NCBI GenBank assembly: GCA_027063065.1
Contig: JAMOSO010000027.1
Coordinates: 1 to 49,606, forward strand
Length of the DNA stretch: 49,606 nucleotides
From: Planctomycetota bacterium
GTDB lineage: Bacteria > Planctomycetota > JAMOSO01
Reading direction: 5' to 3'
Part shown: positions 1 through 7,644 of the stretch, piece after piece
Layout of the letters: each line of letters begins with the position of its first letter
Position numbering within the stretch: position 1 is the first letter of the stretch
Translations under genes and position numbers: made by a program
The notes under the pieces: generated by a model
The model's input: the letters and a program-made list of their open reading frames with translations, nothing else
What the model was told of the DNA's origin: nothing
Database searches by the model: none

Positions 1-586
1 CTTCGTGGGCTAATCCCTCAGAAGCATCAAACATAGTTACTAATATACCCTCAATATCTACCTCTTTTCCATTAATAGCTTTAACCATATCAAGTATCTC
101 TACTATTTGCGACAGACCTTCTAATGGATAATATTCAGCTTGAATAGGTATTAAAATAGAATCAGAAGCCATAAAACAAGAAAGGGGTATCAACGAAAGC
201 GATGGAGGACAATCTATAATAACGAAATCAAAATCGATTTTTATTCTATTTAAAGCATCGGCCAAACGAGCATAAGCCGTCTCATTATTAGCTAACATTT
301 GATCCAGCTTAACCAACTCATGATTTCCTTTTATCATCGATAAACAGTCATATTTTGTTGATGCCAAAGCACCTTCAACGCATTGAGGATTTACAAAAAT
401 ATGGTAAGCATCAAAACCAGGCTGACCTAACAAAACCTCGCCCAATGCAGACGTAGCGTTGCATTGTGGGTCGACATCGACCAGTAAAGTCCGCTTGCCA
501 GCCAAAGCCAAGCCTGTAGCCAAGTTAACTGCTGTAGTAGTTTTTCCCACTCCACCTTTTTGATTTGCAACTGATATTATTTTCAT
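1..586 (-). CDS. parA: Chromosome-partitioning ATPase ParA/Soj (partial, C-terminus beyond window)
   Basis: Reading the minus strand from the ATG at 586 gives 195 codons with no stop before the window edge, so the C-terminal part is missing. The N-terminus has the deviant Walker A motif KGGVGKTT at residues 10-17, then LLVDVDPQ (Walker A' region) and IIDCPPS (Walker B), the order of ParA/Soj/MinD ATPases. ParA forms ATP-dependent dimers on the nucleoid and moves ParB-parS complexes. The start ATG shares one base with the stop of the upstream metallophosphoesterase (TAATG), so the two are probably translationally coupled. Two perfect parS sites lie about 0.75 kb upstream, which supports a chromosomal ParABS system; parB would be expected just outside the window. 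MinD and plasmid ParA are less likely because of the parS sites. Confidence 0.95.
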   Translation of the reverse strand, partial: MKIISVANQKGGVGKTTTAVNLATGLALAGKRTLLVDVDPQCNATSALGEVLLGQPGFDAYHIFVNPQCVEGALASTKYDCLSMIKGNHELVKLDQMLANNETAYARLADALNRIKIDFDFVIIDCPPSLSLIPLSCFMASDSILIPIQAEYYPLEGLSQIVEILDMVKAINGKEVDIEGILVTMFDASEGLAHE

Positions 587-1302
587 TACTGCCCCACAAA
601 AAGTCTTTTAGCCAAAACTTCTGGAAGCCCGGCATCAATTATTTTTTTAGCCGCTTTGGCCACCTCATATTTCAAACGAACCATTTCACACTCCAAGGTT
701 ATAGTATCATAAACAACATAAGACAAAAAAGCAGAACCATCACGAGGTTGTCCTATCGAACCAGCATTTATCATTGCAATATCATCTATTACGGTTTGCT
801 TATCACGGGTAAAACAATTTTTATCATCCTTTTTCAATACCATAGAAACATGAGAGTGACCGAAAAAACAAACTTCTTCTTCAAAAGAATCAAACGCATC
901 TAATACATCAACCTCATTAATAATATACCTAAAGGATTTAGGTTTAAAAGGGGAAGCGTGTGTAAAAAGCATATTTTTAAAAACAACCTGATATCTTAAA
1001 CTTTTTAAAAACCTTTTACTTTTATCAGACAATTGTTCTTGTGTCCAAAGGGTAGCCAATTTAGCTACATTATTAAATGAGGATATATCAATTTCTCCCA
1101 ACACAGCTTTATCGTGATTACCAACAACCACAATATCTGCTTTTTTTGAAACCAACTCCACAACTTCATTAACACTAGCACCATAACCGACTACATCACC
1201 TAAGCAAACACGCATATCCACGCCACGCTTATCCATATCGCAAAAAGCTGAATCTAAAGCCTCTAAATTAGAATGAACATCAGAAAAAACAGCTAACTTC
1301 AT
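586..1302 (-). CDS. Metallophosphoesterase (YfcE/calcineurin-like family)
   Basis: A 238-residue protein with the full metallophosphoesterase motif set in order: SDVHSN near the N-terminus, GDVVGYG, GNHD, FTHAS and GHSH. These residues bind the two catalytic metal ions. The substrate cannot be read from the sequence; family members hydrolyse phosphodiesters, nucleotides or phosphoproteins. I place the start at the ATG at 1302, which has a GAGGA ribosome-binding site six bases upstream. A longer version from a TTG at 1320 would contain that site inside the gene and is unlikely. It is the first gene of a two-gene unit with parA and lies directly downstream of a parS site. There is no signal peptide or membrane segment, so it is probably cytosolic. 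Confidence 0.9.
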   Translation of the reverse strand: MKLAVFSDVHSNLEALDSAFCDMDKRGVDMRVCLGDVVGYGASVNEVVELVSKKADIVVVGNHDKAVLGEIDISSFNNVAKLATLWTQEQLSDKSKRFLKSLRYQVVFKNMLFTHASPFKPKSFRYIINEVDVLDAFDSFEEEVCFFGHSHVSMVLKKDDKNCFTRDKQTVIDDIAMINAGSIGQPRDGSAFLSYVVYDTITLECEMVRLKYEVAKAAKKIIDAGLPEVLAKRLFVGQ

Positions 1303-1328
1303 AGAAATCCTCGAAAACAAATATTTAA

Positions 1329-1344
1329 TGTTTCACGTGAAACA
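1329..1344. promoter_or_regulatory. parS centromere site 1
   Basis: A perfect 16-bp palindrome TGTTTCACGTGAAACA, matching the widely conserved bacterial parS consensus bound by ParB. The symmetry continues outward to 1324-1349, giving a 26-bp perfect inverted repeat. It lies between the metallophosphoesterase start and the rest of the intergenic gap, so bound ParB may also repress the metallophosphoesterase-parA transcript. Confidence 0.95.
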
Positions 1345-1441
1345 TTAAAACAATATTTTAATTTAATGCAATGCTTTTATATGCAAATAGATAATATCGA
1401 TACAAAACATCAAAAAAACATCTAAACAACCACAAACTTAC

Positions 1442-1457
1442 TGTTTCACGTGAAACA
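1442..1457. promoter_or_regulatory. parS centromere site 2
   Basis: A second copy of the identical 16-mer TGTTTCACGTGAAACA, starting 113 bp from the start of the first. A degenerate half-site with the core TTTCACGT lies at 1480-1487. A cluster of parS sites next to parA is typical of the origin-proximal chromosome region. Confidence 0.95.
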
Positions 1458-1536
1458 TACCTGCTATTAAAAGCACTGTTTTCACGTTACACTATACTGC
1501 TCTAAGAACTTATTGACTCGTTAGTGTAAAACAAAA

Positions 1537-1571
1537 AAGGACGCTTTGCGAAATTATCGCAAAGCGTCCTT
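1537..1571 (-). terminator. Strong intrinsic terminator (minus strand)
   Basis: A perfect 15-bp stem (1537-1551 with 1557-1571) with a 5-nt loop. The stem is much more GC-rich than the surrounding DNA. Read on the minus strand it is followed directly by a run of Ts (positions 1538 down to 1533). It would end transcripts coming from amtB-glnB or from a small RNA in the gap. Read on the plus strand no T-run follows. Confidence 0.85.
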
Positions 1572-1700
1572 ATCCTCAGTAGAGAGGAAACAAGGGTAAT
1601 TTTTAAGCGCCTTGAAAACACTTGCCAATCTAAAAAACCAGCTTTTGATTCCTCGTTTCTGCTCTAACTTAACTATCGACAAATCGCAACACTAACATTA
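1572..1700 (-). ncRNA. Candidate structured small RNA or long 3' UTR downstream of glnB
   Basis: This is most of the otherwise gene-free gap 1458-1767. On the minus strand it leads directly into the strong terminator at 1537-1571. Just before the terminator, CCTC and GAGG (1583-1586 and 1573-1576 in plus coordinates) can form a hairpin extended by CCT/AGG pairs. A GAGGAA segment further 5' can pair instead with TTCCTC, which would close a larger stem. I do not recognise 6S, SRP, tmRNA or RNase P signatures. It could simply be the 3' UTR of the amtB-glnB transcript. Confidence 0.25.
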
Positions 1701-1767
1701 GATTTTTTTTTAAAATAAATATTTTTTGTAGCCACTTGATTTACAAACACATATCAAAAGATAACAA

Positions 1768-2109
1768 TCAACCTATAGCATCAGTACCCTCATAACCATC
1801 TCTAATACGTACACAACGAGTCAATTCCGTTACAAAAATCTTGCCGTCACCAACCTCACCCGTCTGAGCACCTTTTACTATCGCCTCAATAACAGCCTTT
1901 TCATACTCGTCATTAATAGCTATTTCAAACCTTACCTTATCGAGCAAAACCGTGTTTAACTCCTTACCCCTATAATGCTCCCTAAAACCCTCTTGCTTAC
2001 CACACCCCTTTACCCTACTTACGGTCATACGTTGAACATCAGCATATTTTAAAGCCTCTTTAACAGACTCTAAACACTCTGGTTGAACTACGGCGGTAAT
2101 TAATTTCAT
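1768..2109 (-). CDS. glnB: Nitrogen regulatory protein PII
   Basis: A 113-residue PII protein, the normal family length. It has the N-terminal strand MKLITAVV, Gln39 in GKQEG (2-oxoglutarate ligand in the family), the T-loop start HYRGKE, the B-loop signature TGEVGDGKIF and the C-loop RIRDG. PII trimers sense ATP/ADP and 2-oxoglutarate and block AmtB or control other targets. The residue at the uridylylation position 51 is Leu rather than Tyr, while Tyr46 is kept, so GlnD-type control should not be possible. It lies 12 bp downstream of amtB, with its AGGAG site overlapping the amtB stop region. It could equally be named GlnK because of its pairing with amtB. Confidence 0.95.
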   Translation of the reverse strand: MKLITAVVQPECLESVKEALKYADVQRMTVSRVKGCGKQEGFREHYRGKELNTVLLDKVRFEIAINDEYEKAVIEAIVKGAQTGEVGDGKIFVTELTRCVRIRDGYEGTDAIG

Positions 2110-2121
2110 AACACTCTCCTA

Positions 2122-3318
2122 CTAAAAAGACTCTTCTGGATTAGAATCAATACCATGAACAGAACGATCAGAACCTATTATTTCTTCTTTATCACTCAAA
2201 CGAATACCAACTGTATATTTAGCCACTCCGTAAACTATGGTACCTGCCAACAATCCTATCAACAAAATAATTACAGCTACAATAATCTGAGAATAAAACG
2301 AAACCCCACCTAATCCACCTAGTATCTCCTGACCAAATAAACCAGTAGCAATTGCACCCCAAGTACCACATAAACCATGCAGAGGCCACACACCTAAAAC
2401 ATCATCAATCTTCCATACTTCAGTTTCAACACGAAACATCACAACAAAAATCAAACCAGCGCCCCCACCAACAACCAAAGCCATAACAGGATGATAAATA
2501 TCAGAACCAGCACAAACAGCCACCAACCCCGCCAAAGCACCATTATGTACAAAACCAGCATCATTACGCGATACAACTAAAGCCACAAGCACGCCGCCAA
2601 CAGTAGCCATCAATGAATTAATAGCAACCAACCCTGAAATGCCGCCCAAACTGCCTGCACTCATTACGTTAAAACCAAACCAGCCAACAATTAAAATCCA
2701 ACTTCCCAAAGCTAAAAACGGGATAGAACTTACCCTAATTAAATCAGTCTCATAACGCTTTAATCTAGCCCCCAACAAAATAACAGCTGGCAAAGCCAAC
2801 CATCCACCTAAACTATGAACTACGGCAGATCCTGCAAAATCGTGAAAAGGGGCTCCAAAATTTATAGCTAACCATCCATTAGGACTCGCCAAACAATCAG
2901 AAAATCTACCCCAAGTAATACTTTCCACAAAAGGATACACCAAGCCTACAAATATAGCCCCAGCTATAGTATTTGGTAAAAATTTCATTCTTTCTGATAC
3001 ACCACCACTAATAATAGCTGGTATACAGGCAGCAAAACCTAAATACAAAAAGAATTTCATCAAATCTAAACCATGTCCAGCTTGCAATTCTTGGGTAGTC
3101 AAAAGAAAACTGACACCACGAGACAAAGGATAACCCACAAAAAAGTAAACCATAGTAGATACAGAATAATCTACCAATATTTTATTAAGAGCATTAACCT
3201 GATTCTTCTTGCGAACCGAACCTACTTCCAGAAATGCAAAACCAGCATGCATAGCTAAAATCATAACCGCACCCACCATAACAAACAGGGTATCGCTAAC
3301 CTGAATTAAATTTTCCAT
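2122..3318 (-). CDS. amtB: Ammonium transporter Amt
   Basis: A 398-residue polytopic membrane protein of the Amt/MEP/Rh family, conducting ammonium into the cell as a trimer. It contains FHDFAGSAVVHSLGG with Asp160 and the first pore His168, and WPLHGLCGTWG with the second pore His314, as well as the N-terminal AGFAFLEVGSVR signature. The cytosolic C-terminal tail (GIRLSDKEE...) is of the type that interacts with PII. I choose the ATG at 3318, which has AGGAG nine bases upstream; a TTG nine bases earlier would abut the ribosome-binding site. It is first in the amtB-glnB operon, downstream of a candidate sigma-54 promoter. Confidence 0.95.
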   Translation of the reverse strand: MENLIQVSDTLFVMVGAVMILAMHAGFAFLEVGSVRKKNQVNALNKILVDYSVSTMVYFFVGYPLSRGVSFLLTTQELQAGHGLDLMKFFLYLGFAACIPAIISGGVSERMKFLPNTIAGAIFVGLVYPFVESITWGRFSDCLASPNGWLAINFGAPFHDFAGSAVVHSLGGWLALPAVILLGARLKRYETDLIRVSSIPFLALGSWILIVGWFGFNVMSAGSLGGISGLVAINSLMATVGGVLVALVVSRNDAGFVHNGALAGLVAVCAGSDIYHPVMALVVGGGAGLIFVVMFRVETEVWKIDDVLGVWPLHGLCGTWGAIATGLFGQEILGGLGGVSFYSQIIVAVIILLIGLLAGTIVYGVAKYTVGIRLSDKEEIIGSDRSVHGIDSNPEESF

Positions 3319-3354
3319 ATAAAACAACTCCTAAAATAAAATAAGCTGGTTATG

Positions 3355-3371
3355 AGCGACAAATATGCCAA
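3355..3371 (-). promoter_or_regulatory. Candidate sigma-54 promoter of amtB-glnB
   Basis: On the minus strand the sequence TTGGCATATTTGTCGCT has the invariant GG and GC doublets separated by exactly 10 bases and a good -24 element (TTGGCA). The -12 side (TCGC) is one base off the TTGC consensus. It lies about 37 bp upstream of the amtB start, which fits a short leader. Sigma-54 control of amtB-glnB by an NtrC-type activator is common in proteobacteria. Confidence 0.55.
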
Positions 3372-3482
3372 AGAAAAGCACACAATTCATTAATATTTTA
3401 CTTAAAAAAGACATATCTGTATAAAACACCTCATTAAAGATACATAAAAGTAATTTATGTAAAATCACAAACACGATAGATT

Positions 3483-3501
3483 ATAACATTACAAATGTTA
3501 T
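3483..3501. repeat. Perfect inverted repeat in the amtB/argBD divergent region
   Basis: ATAACATT and AATGTTAT form 8-bp perfect arms around a 3-bp spacer. It lies upstream of the candidate -35 box for argBD and between two divergent operons, so it may be an operator. In AT-rich DNA a chance repeat is possible. Confidence 0.35.
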
Positions 3502-3529
3502 CTATTAATAATATTATATTGAAGCAACC

Positions 3530-3559
3530 TTGACTAATCAGCAACTATACATATATAAT
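3530..3559 (+). promoter_or_regulatory. Candidate sigma-70 promoter of the arginine operon
   Basis: TTGACT at 3530-3535 and TATAAT at 3554-3559 with an 18-bp spacer. It lies 34 bp upstream of the argBD start. A short inverted repeat (ATTAG/CTAAT around a T-run) lies between the -10 box and the gene. Confidence 0.55.
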
Positions 3560-3592
3560 TATTAGTTTTTCTAATATAAATAACGAGATAAG

Positions 3593-5641
3593 ATGCAAGA
3601 AGCTATTTTTAAATCATCAGTACTGGTTGAAGCTTTACCATATATGCAGTCGTTTCATAATAAATATGTGGTTGTAAAATTTGGCGGATCAGTTTTTACC
3701 CAAGACGAACATTTACATAATGTATTGCAAGATTTAGTTTTTATGCGTCAAGCTGGAATGCGCCCAGTATTAGTTCATGGCGGTGGTCCATTTATCAATA
3801 AAGCCATGCAAGACAAAGGAATTAAACCTAAATTTATTAATGGGCAACGAGTAACCGACAAAGCAACATTAAATATAGTCTCCGATGTTTTAATTGGTCA
3901 TGTTGGTGAAAGAATTGTTAAAATTATAGAATCTTTTGGTGGCAAAGCCAAAACAGTCAATCGAGAATTGGCAATAGTTGCCGAAAAACACATGCCAGAA
4001 GGTGTTGACTTAGGCTTTGTCGGTAAAATATCTCAAATAAAACACGATATTTTTGAAGAAATATCCAATAACGGAGGTATACCTGTCGTTTCACCTTTAG
4101 GAATGGATATTACTGGACAACTATATAATATAAATGGCGATATTGCCGCATGGAAAATTGCCGCAGACTTAAAAGCAGAAAAATTGGTTTTTCTTTCAAA
4201 TATCAAAGGCATTATGCGTGATATGCATAATGACGACTCACTAATATCAACTATGCGTGTTGAACGTATTGCCGAATACATCAACAATGGCACAATATCT
4301 GGCGGGATGATTCCTAAAGTTAAAGCGGCAGAAAACGCTATCCGTAGCGGAGTACACAAAACGCATATTGTCGATGGACGCTTACGCCACGCCTTATTGC
4401 TAGAAATATTTAGCGAAAAGGGCGTAGGCACTCAAATTATTAAAAGTACTGACCCAGAAGGCTATGCCACATCAGAAACTTTAAAACTATATGACGAATT
4501 TGTTATCGGTAACTATGGCAGACTGCCAGTTGTCATAAACAAAGCCAAAGGCTCAAGAATTTGGGATGTTGAAAATAAAAGCTACTTGGATTTTTTTCCA
4601 GGCTTTGCCGTATCTGGAATAGGATACAATCACGACAAAGTTGTCGAAGCCCTACACAGACAAACCGATGAATTATTACACATTGGCAATAATTTTCATA
4701 TGGAAGCCCAAGCTATTTTGGCAAAATTGATTGCTCAACATTCATATCCCGTCAAAAGTTTTTTCTGCAATTCTGGTGCTGAAGCGAATGAAGCGGCTAT
4801 TAAATTAGCACGTATTTATCATCAAGGTAAACGCAATAAAATAATTACAACCATAGGCAGTTTTCACGGACGTACATTGGGGTCGTTATCTGCGACAGGG
4901 CAAGAAAGTCTACAAAAAGAATTTACCCCCATAGTACCTGGCTTTACTTATATTCCTTTCAATGATATCGACGCATTAAAAGAAATAGATCAAAATACTG
5001 CGGCAGTAATGATTGAACTTATTCAGGGAGAAGGCGGTATAAACGTTGCTACAGAAAAATATGTAAAAAAATTACAAGAAACTTGTCAAAAAAATGGCGT
5101 ATTATTAATAATAGATGAAGTACAAACAGGAATGGGGCGTACAGGAAAATACTTTAGTTTTCAACACTTTGACATAAAACCTGATATTTTTACACTGGCT
5201 AAAAGTTTAGGTGGAGGAATGGCTATTGGTTCAATGAGTGCAAAACCAGAAATTTCAGCGGCCTTAGTCCCTGGAACACATGGTTCGACTTTTGGTGGAA
5301 ATCCAATGGCGTGTCGAGCAGGAATTGCAGTATTTGAAGCTATTGATGAAGAAAAAATGCTAGATAATGTGGCAGATATACAAAAATTAATGCTAAAAAA
5401 ATTACAAAGTTTAAAATCTAAATATAATATTATTACAGATTTACGCGGCAAAGGTGTAATGATTGGTATACAAGTAGCAAAAAATGGCATGCAAATTATG
5501 CAAGATTGCTTAAAAGCTGGATTAATAATTAATTGCACAAAAGGCGATACTTTAAGAATGTTACCTGCTATAAATATTACCCCTGCTGAAATAGATGAAG
5601 GTTTGGCTATATTTGAAACAATTCTGGAGAAACATCAATGA
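3593..5641 (+). CDS. argBD: Fused acetylglutamate kinase / acetylornithine aminotransferase (ArgB-ArgD)
   Basis: A single 682-residue frame holding two arginine-pathway enzymes. Residues about 1-285 are an N-acetylglutamate kinase (ArgB), with VVVKFGGSVF, LVHGGGPFIN, INGDIAAWKIAADL and SGGMIPKV. Residues about 295-682 are a class-III PLP aminotransferase of the ArgD type, with FCNSGAEANEAAIKLAR, IQGEGG, IIDEVQTGMGRTG and the Schiff-base Lys537 in AKSLGGG. The enzymes catalyse steps 2 and 4 of ornithine synthesis; ArgC (step 3) is not in the window. The frame is open across the join without a stop, so this is a real fusion in the sequence as given. argF follows with a 4-bp ATGA overlap. The aminotransferase half could also act on succinylated substrates. 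Confidence 0.93.
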   Translation: MQEAIFKSSVLVEALPYMQSFHNKYVVVKFGGSVFTQDEHLHNVLQDLVFMRQAGMRPVLVHGGGPFINKAMQDKGIKPKFINGQRVTDKATLNIVSDVLIGHVGERIVKIIESFGGKAKTVNRELAIVAEKHMPEGVDLGFVGKISQIKHDIFEEISNNGGIPVVSPLGMDITGQLYNINGDIAAWKIAADLKAEKLVFLSNIKGIMRDMHNDDSLISTMRVERIAEYINNGTISGGMIPKVKAAENAIRSGVHKTHIVDGRLRHALLLEIFSEKGVGTQIIKSTDPEGYATSETLKLYDEFVIGNYGRLPVVINKAKGSRIWDVENKSYLDFFPGFAVSGIGYNHDKVVEALHRQTDELLHIGNNFHMEAQAILAKLIAQHSYPVKSFFCNSGAEANEAAIKLARIYHQGKRNKIITTIGSFHGRTLGSLSATGQESLQKEFTPIVPGFTYIPFNDIDALKEIDQNTAAVMIELIQGEGGINVATEKYVKKLQETCQKNGVLLIIDEVQTGMGRTGKYFSFQHFDIKPDIFTLAKSLGGGMAIGSMSAKPEISAALVPGTHGSTFGGNPMACRAGIAVFEAIDEEKMLDNVADIQKLMLKKLQSLKSKYNIITDLRGKGVMIGIQVAKNGMQIMQDCLKAGLIINCTKGDTLRMLPAINITPAEIDEGLAIFETILEKHQ

Positions 5642-6552
5642 GACATTTACTAAGTATTGCTGATTTAAGTACAACCGAAATAAAAGAAATTTTAGCCTCT
5701 GCGGTCAAAATGAAAGCAGAGTTAAAAACTGGTGCAAAAGAAAACTGCTGTTCACGTAAAACATTGGCAATGATTTTTGAGAAAGATAGCTTACGCACAA
5801 GATTGTCTTTTGAAATTGGTATGACCCAAATGGGAGGTCACGCCATCAATATTGGCGCAACTCAAATCAAAATGCGCCAACGAGAATCTATTGAAGATAT
5901 CGCCCAAGTAACCAGCAGATTTGCCGATATTATTATGATACGTACTTTTGCTGATAAAGATTTACAAGATTTTGCGCAAAACTCACAAGTACCTGTAATC
6001 AATGGATTAACTGATGGGTTTCATCCTTGCCAAGCAATGGCTGATATTTTAACAGCCCAAGAACATTTTAAATCTTTGGATAATATTAAAATTGCCTATA
6101 TTGGTGACGGCAATAATGTCAGTAATTCTTTAGCTTTAATTTGTGATAAATTAAATATCCCATTTGCCATAGCTACACCTAAAGGCTATGAACTAGACTG
6201 TAAACTTTTACAACAGTACGGTGCTGATACATCTAAAATATTACAAAGCAATGACGTCAACCAAGTAGCTGAATGTTCTAATATTTTATATACAGATGTT
6301 TGGACAAGTATGGGACAAGAAGCCGAAAAAGAAAAACGCCTTAAAGATTTTAAAGGTTATCAGATAAATTTAAACTTAATAAAAAAAGCGATGCCAAATG
6401 CAAAAGTAATGCATTGCTTACCTGCACATCGTGGCGAAGAAATCAGTGCAGATGCTATGGATAGTGATTATTGCATTGCATACGATCAAGCAGAAAATCG
6501 TCTACACGCCCAAAAGGCTATAGTACGTTTTTTATTAGAGCAACAAAACTAA
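5638..6552 (+). CDS. argF: Ornithine carbamoyltransferase
   Basis: A 304-residue carbamoyltransferase converting ornithine and carbamoyl phosphate to citrulline. It has FEKDSLRTRLSFE at residues 48-59 (carbamoyl-phosphate binding; the usual Ser-Thr-Arg-Thr-Arg reads Ser-Leu-Arg-Thr-Arg here), GFHPCQAMADI, GDGNNVSNSL, DVWTSMGQE and HCLPAHRGEE. The last two are typical of ornithine rather than aspartate carbamoyltransferase. The Thr to Leu change at residue 52 is unusual but leaves the two arginines. It overlaps argBD by ATGA and the next gene by one base (TAATG), so the three form a tightly coupled operon. A few related enzymes use acetyl- or succinyl-ornithine, which I cannot exclude. Confidence 0.92.
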   Translation: MRHLLSIADLSTTEIKEILASAVKMKAELKTGAKENCCSRKTLAMIFEKDSLRTRLSFEIGMTQMGGHAINIGATQIKMRQRESIEDIAQVTSRFADIIMIRTFADKDLQDFAQNSQVPVINGLTDGFHPCQAMADILTAQEHFKSLDNIKIAYIGDGNNVSNSLALICDKLNIPFAIATPKGYELDCKLLQQYGADTSKILQSNDVNQVAECSNILYTDVWTSMGQEAEKEKRLKDFKGYQINLNLIKKAMPNAKVMHCLPAHRGEEISADAMDSDYCIAYDQAENRLHAQKAIVRFLLEQQN

Positions 6553-7586
6553 TGAGCCTATTGCAAAAACAATTATTAGAGGATGAAGTTCGTTCTCAAA
6601 GAATATTAATTATTGAAGATCAATTTGATACTAGGCGTATTTTACAATTAACTTTTGAAAGTGGTGGGTATCAAGATATTATCACTGCTGCTGGAGGTAA
6701 TGAAGCCGTAGAAAAATTAATAGAATCTAAAAACAAACAAACGCCTGTTAAGTTAGTATTATTAGATCTAATGTTACCAGAAGTGGATGGGTTTGAACTT
6801 TGTGAACGCATCACAAAAGATTTTAGAATTCCAGTAATAGTTGTCACTGCCAAACACTCAAAAGAAGTGCAAGTTAAATGTTTTGAATTAGGCGCTGAAG
6901 ATTTTATCGAAAAACCTTTTCACAATGAAATTTTAAGACTTAAAGTTGGTAAATTATTAACCGAGCGATTATTGCTACATAAAGTTGAATCTAGTAATTA
7001 TCGCAGTAAAAAATTATTTTTAAATATTTTACAAGCTATGGCAAATATTTTAGAAGCTAAAGATCCATATACTAAGTATCACTCTGAAAATGTAGCCCGC
7101 TATTCTCGTAGACTCGCACGAAAAATAGGATTTGCCACTGATCAAATAGACGTAATTGGTGTTTCAGCTATTTTGCATGATATCGGTAAAATTGGAATAC
7201 AAGATGATATTTTATGCAAACCAGAAAAATTAACTGAACAAGAGTATAAAATAGTACAAAGACATCCCGTCATTGCCGAAGCCATATTAAAGCCCATTGA
7301 TGAATTTCAACCTATTATTCGCGACATTAAACATCATCATGAAAAATTTGATGGTACTGGCTATCCAGATGGATTAAAAGGCTCTCGTATTCCACTAGGT
7401 GCACGTATTATTGCTGTAGCGGATACGTATGACGTTATAACTACAGGACGAGTTTACAAAAAAGCTCGCTCACCAAGGTATGCTATTAACGAGTTAAAAC
7501 GTTACAGTGGTATTCAATTTGATCCAGCTATTGTAGAATTTTTAGAAGAATGCCTAATTGAAGATGGCACTCTAAAAGATACATAA
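6552..7586 (+). CDS. Response regulator with HD-GYP phosphodiesterase output domain
   Basis: A 344-residue protein. Residues about 17-135 are a receiver domain with acidic residues Glu22/Asp23, phosphoacceptor Asp72 in LLDLMLPEVDG and Lys121 in EKPF. Residues about 155-335 are an HD-GYP domain with HDIGKIGI (His209-Asp210) and HHHEKFDGTGYPDGL (261-275), so the catalytic and GYP residues are intact. Such proteins usually degrade cyclic di-GMP and affect motility, biofilm and pili. The start ATG shares one base with the argF stop. A longer frame running upstream inside argF is discarded. Its place as the last gene of an arginine operon is odd; no partner kinase is adjacent. Confidence 0.93.
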   Translation: MSLLQKQLLEDEVRSQRILIIEDQFDTRRILQLTFESGGYQDIITAAGGNEAVEKLIESKNKQTPVKLVLLDLMLPEVDGFELCERITKDFRIPVIVVTAKHSKEVQVKCFELGAEDFIEKPFHNEILRLKVGKLLTERLLLHKVESSNYRSKKLFLNILQAMANILEAKDPYTKYHSENVARYSRRLARKIGFATDQIDVIGVSAILHDIGKIGIQDDILCKPEKLTEQEYKIVQRHPVIAEAILKPIDEFQPIIRDIKHHHEKFDGTGYPDGLKGSRIPLGARIIAVADTYDVITTGRVYKKARSPRYAINELKRYSGIQFDPAIVEFLEECLIEDGTLKDT

Positions 7587-7644
7587 TTACCTATACTACA
7601 ACTAAACAAAGTACAGCCTTTAGCACTGCACTCCATATATAAAT

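Noticed and set aside
586-903. Plus-strand frames over the parA/metallophosphoesterase region
   Set aside because: They are antisense to clear conserved genes and show no domain or ribosome-binding site.
1552-1700. 6S, SRP or tmRNA gene near the glnB terminator
   Set aside because: I looked for the known conserved motifs of these RNAs and did not find them; kept only as an unnamed candidate.
6471-6551. Upstream extension of the HD-GYP regulator frame inside argF
   Set aside because: The extension reads an alternative frame of argF with no receiver homology; the ATG at 6552 directly precedes the conserved receiver domain.
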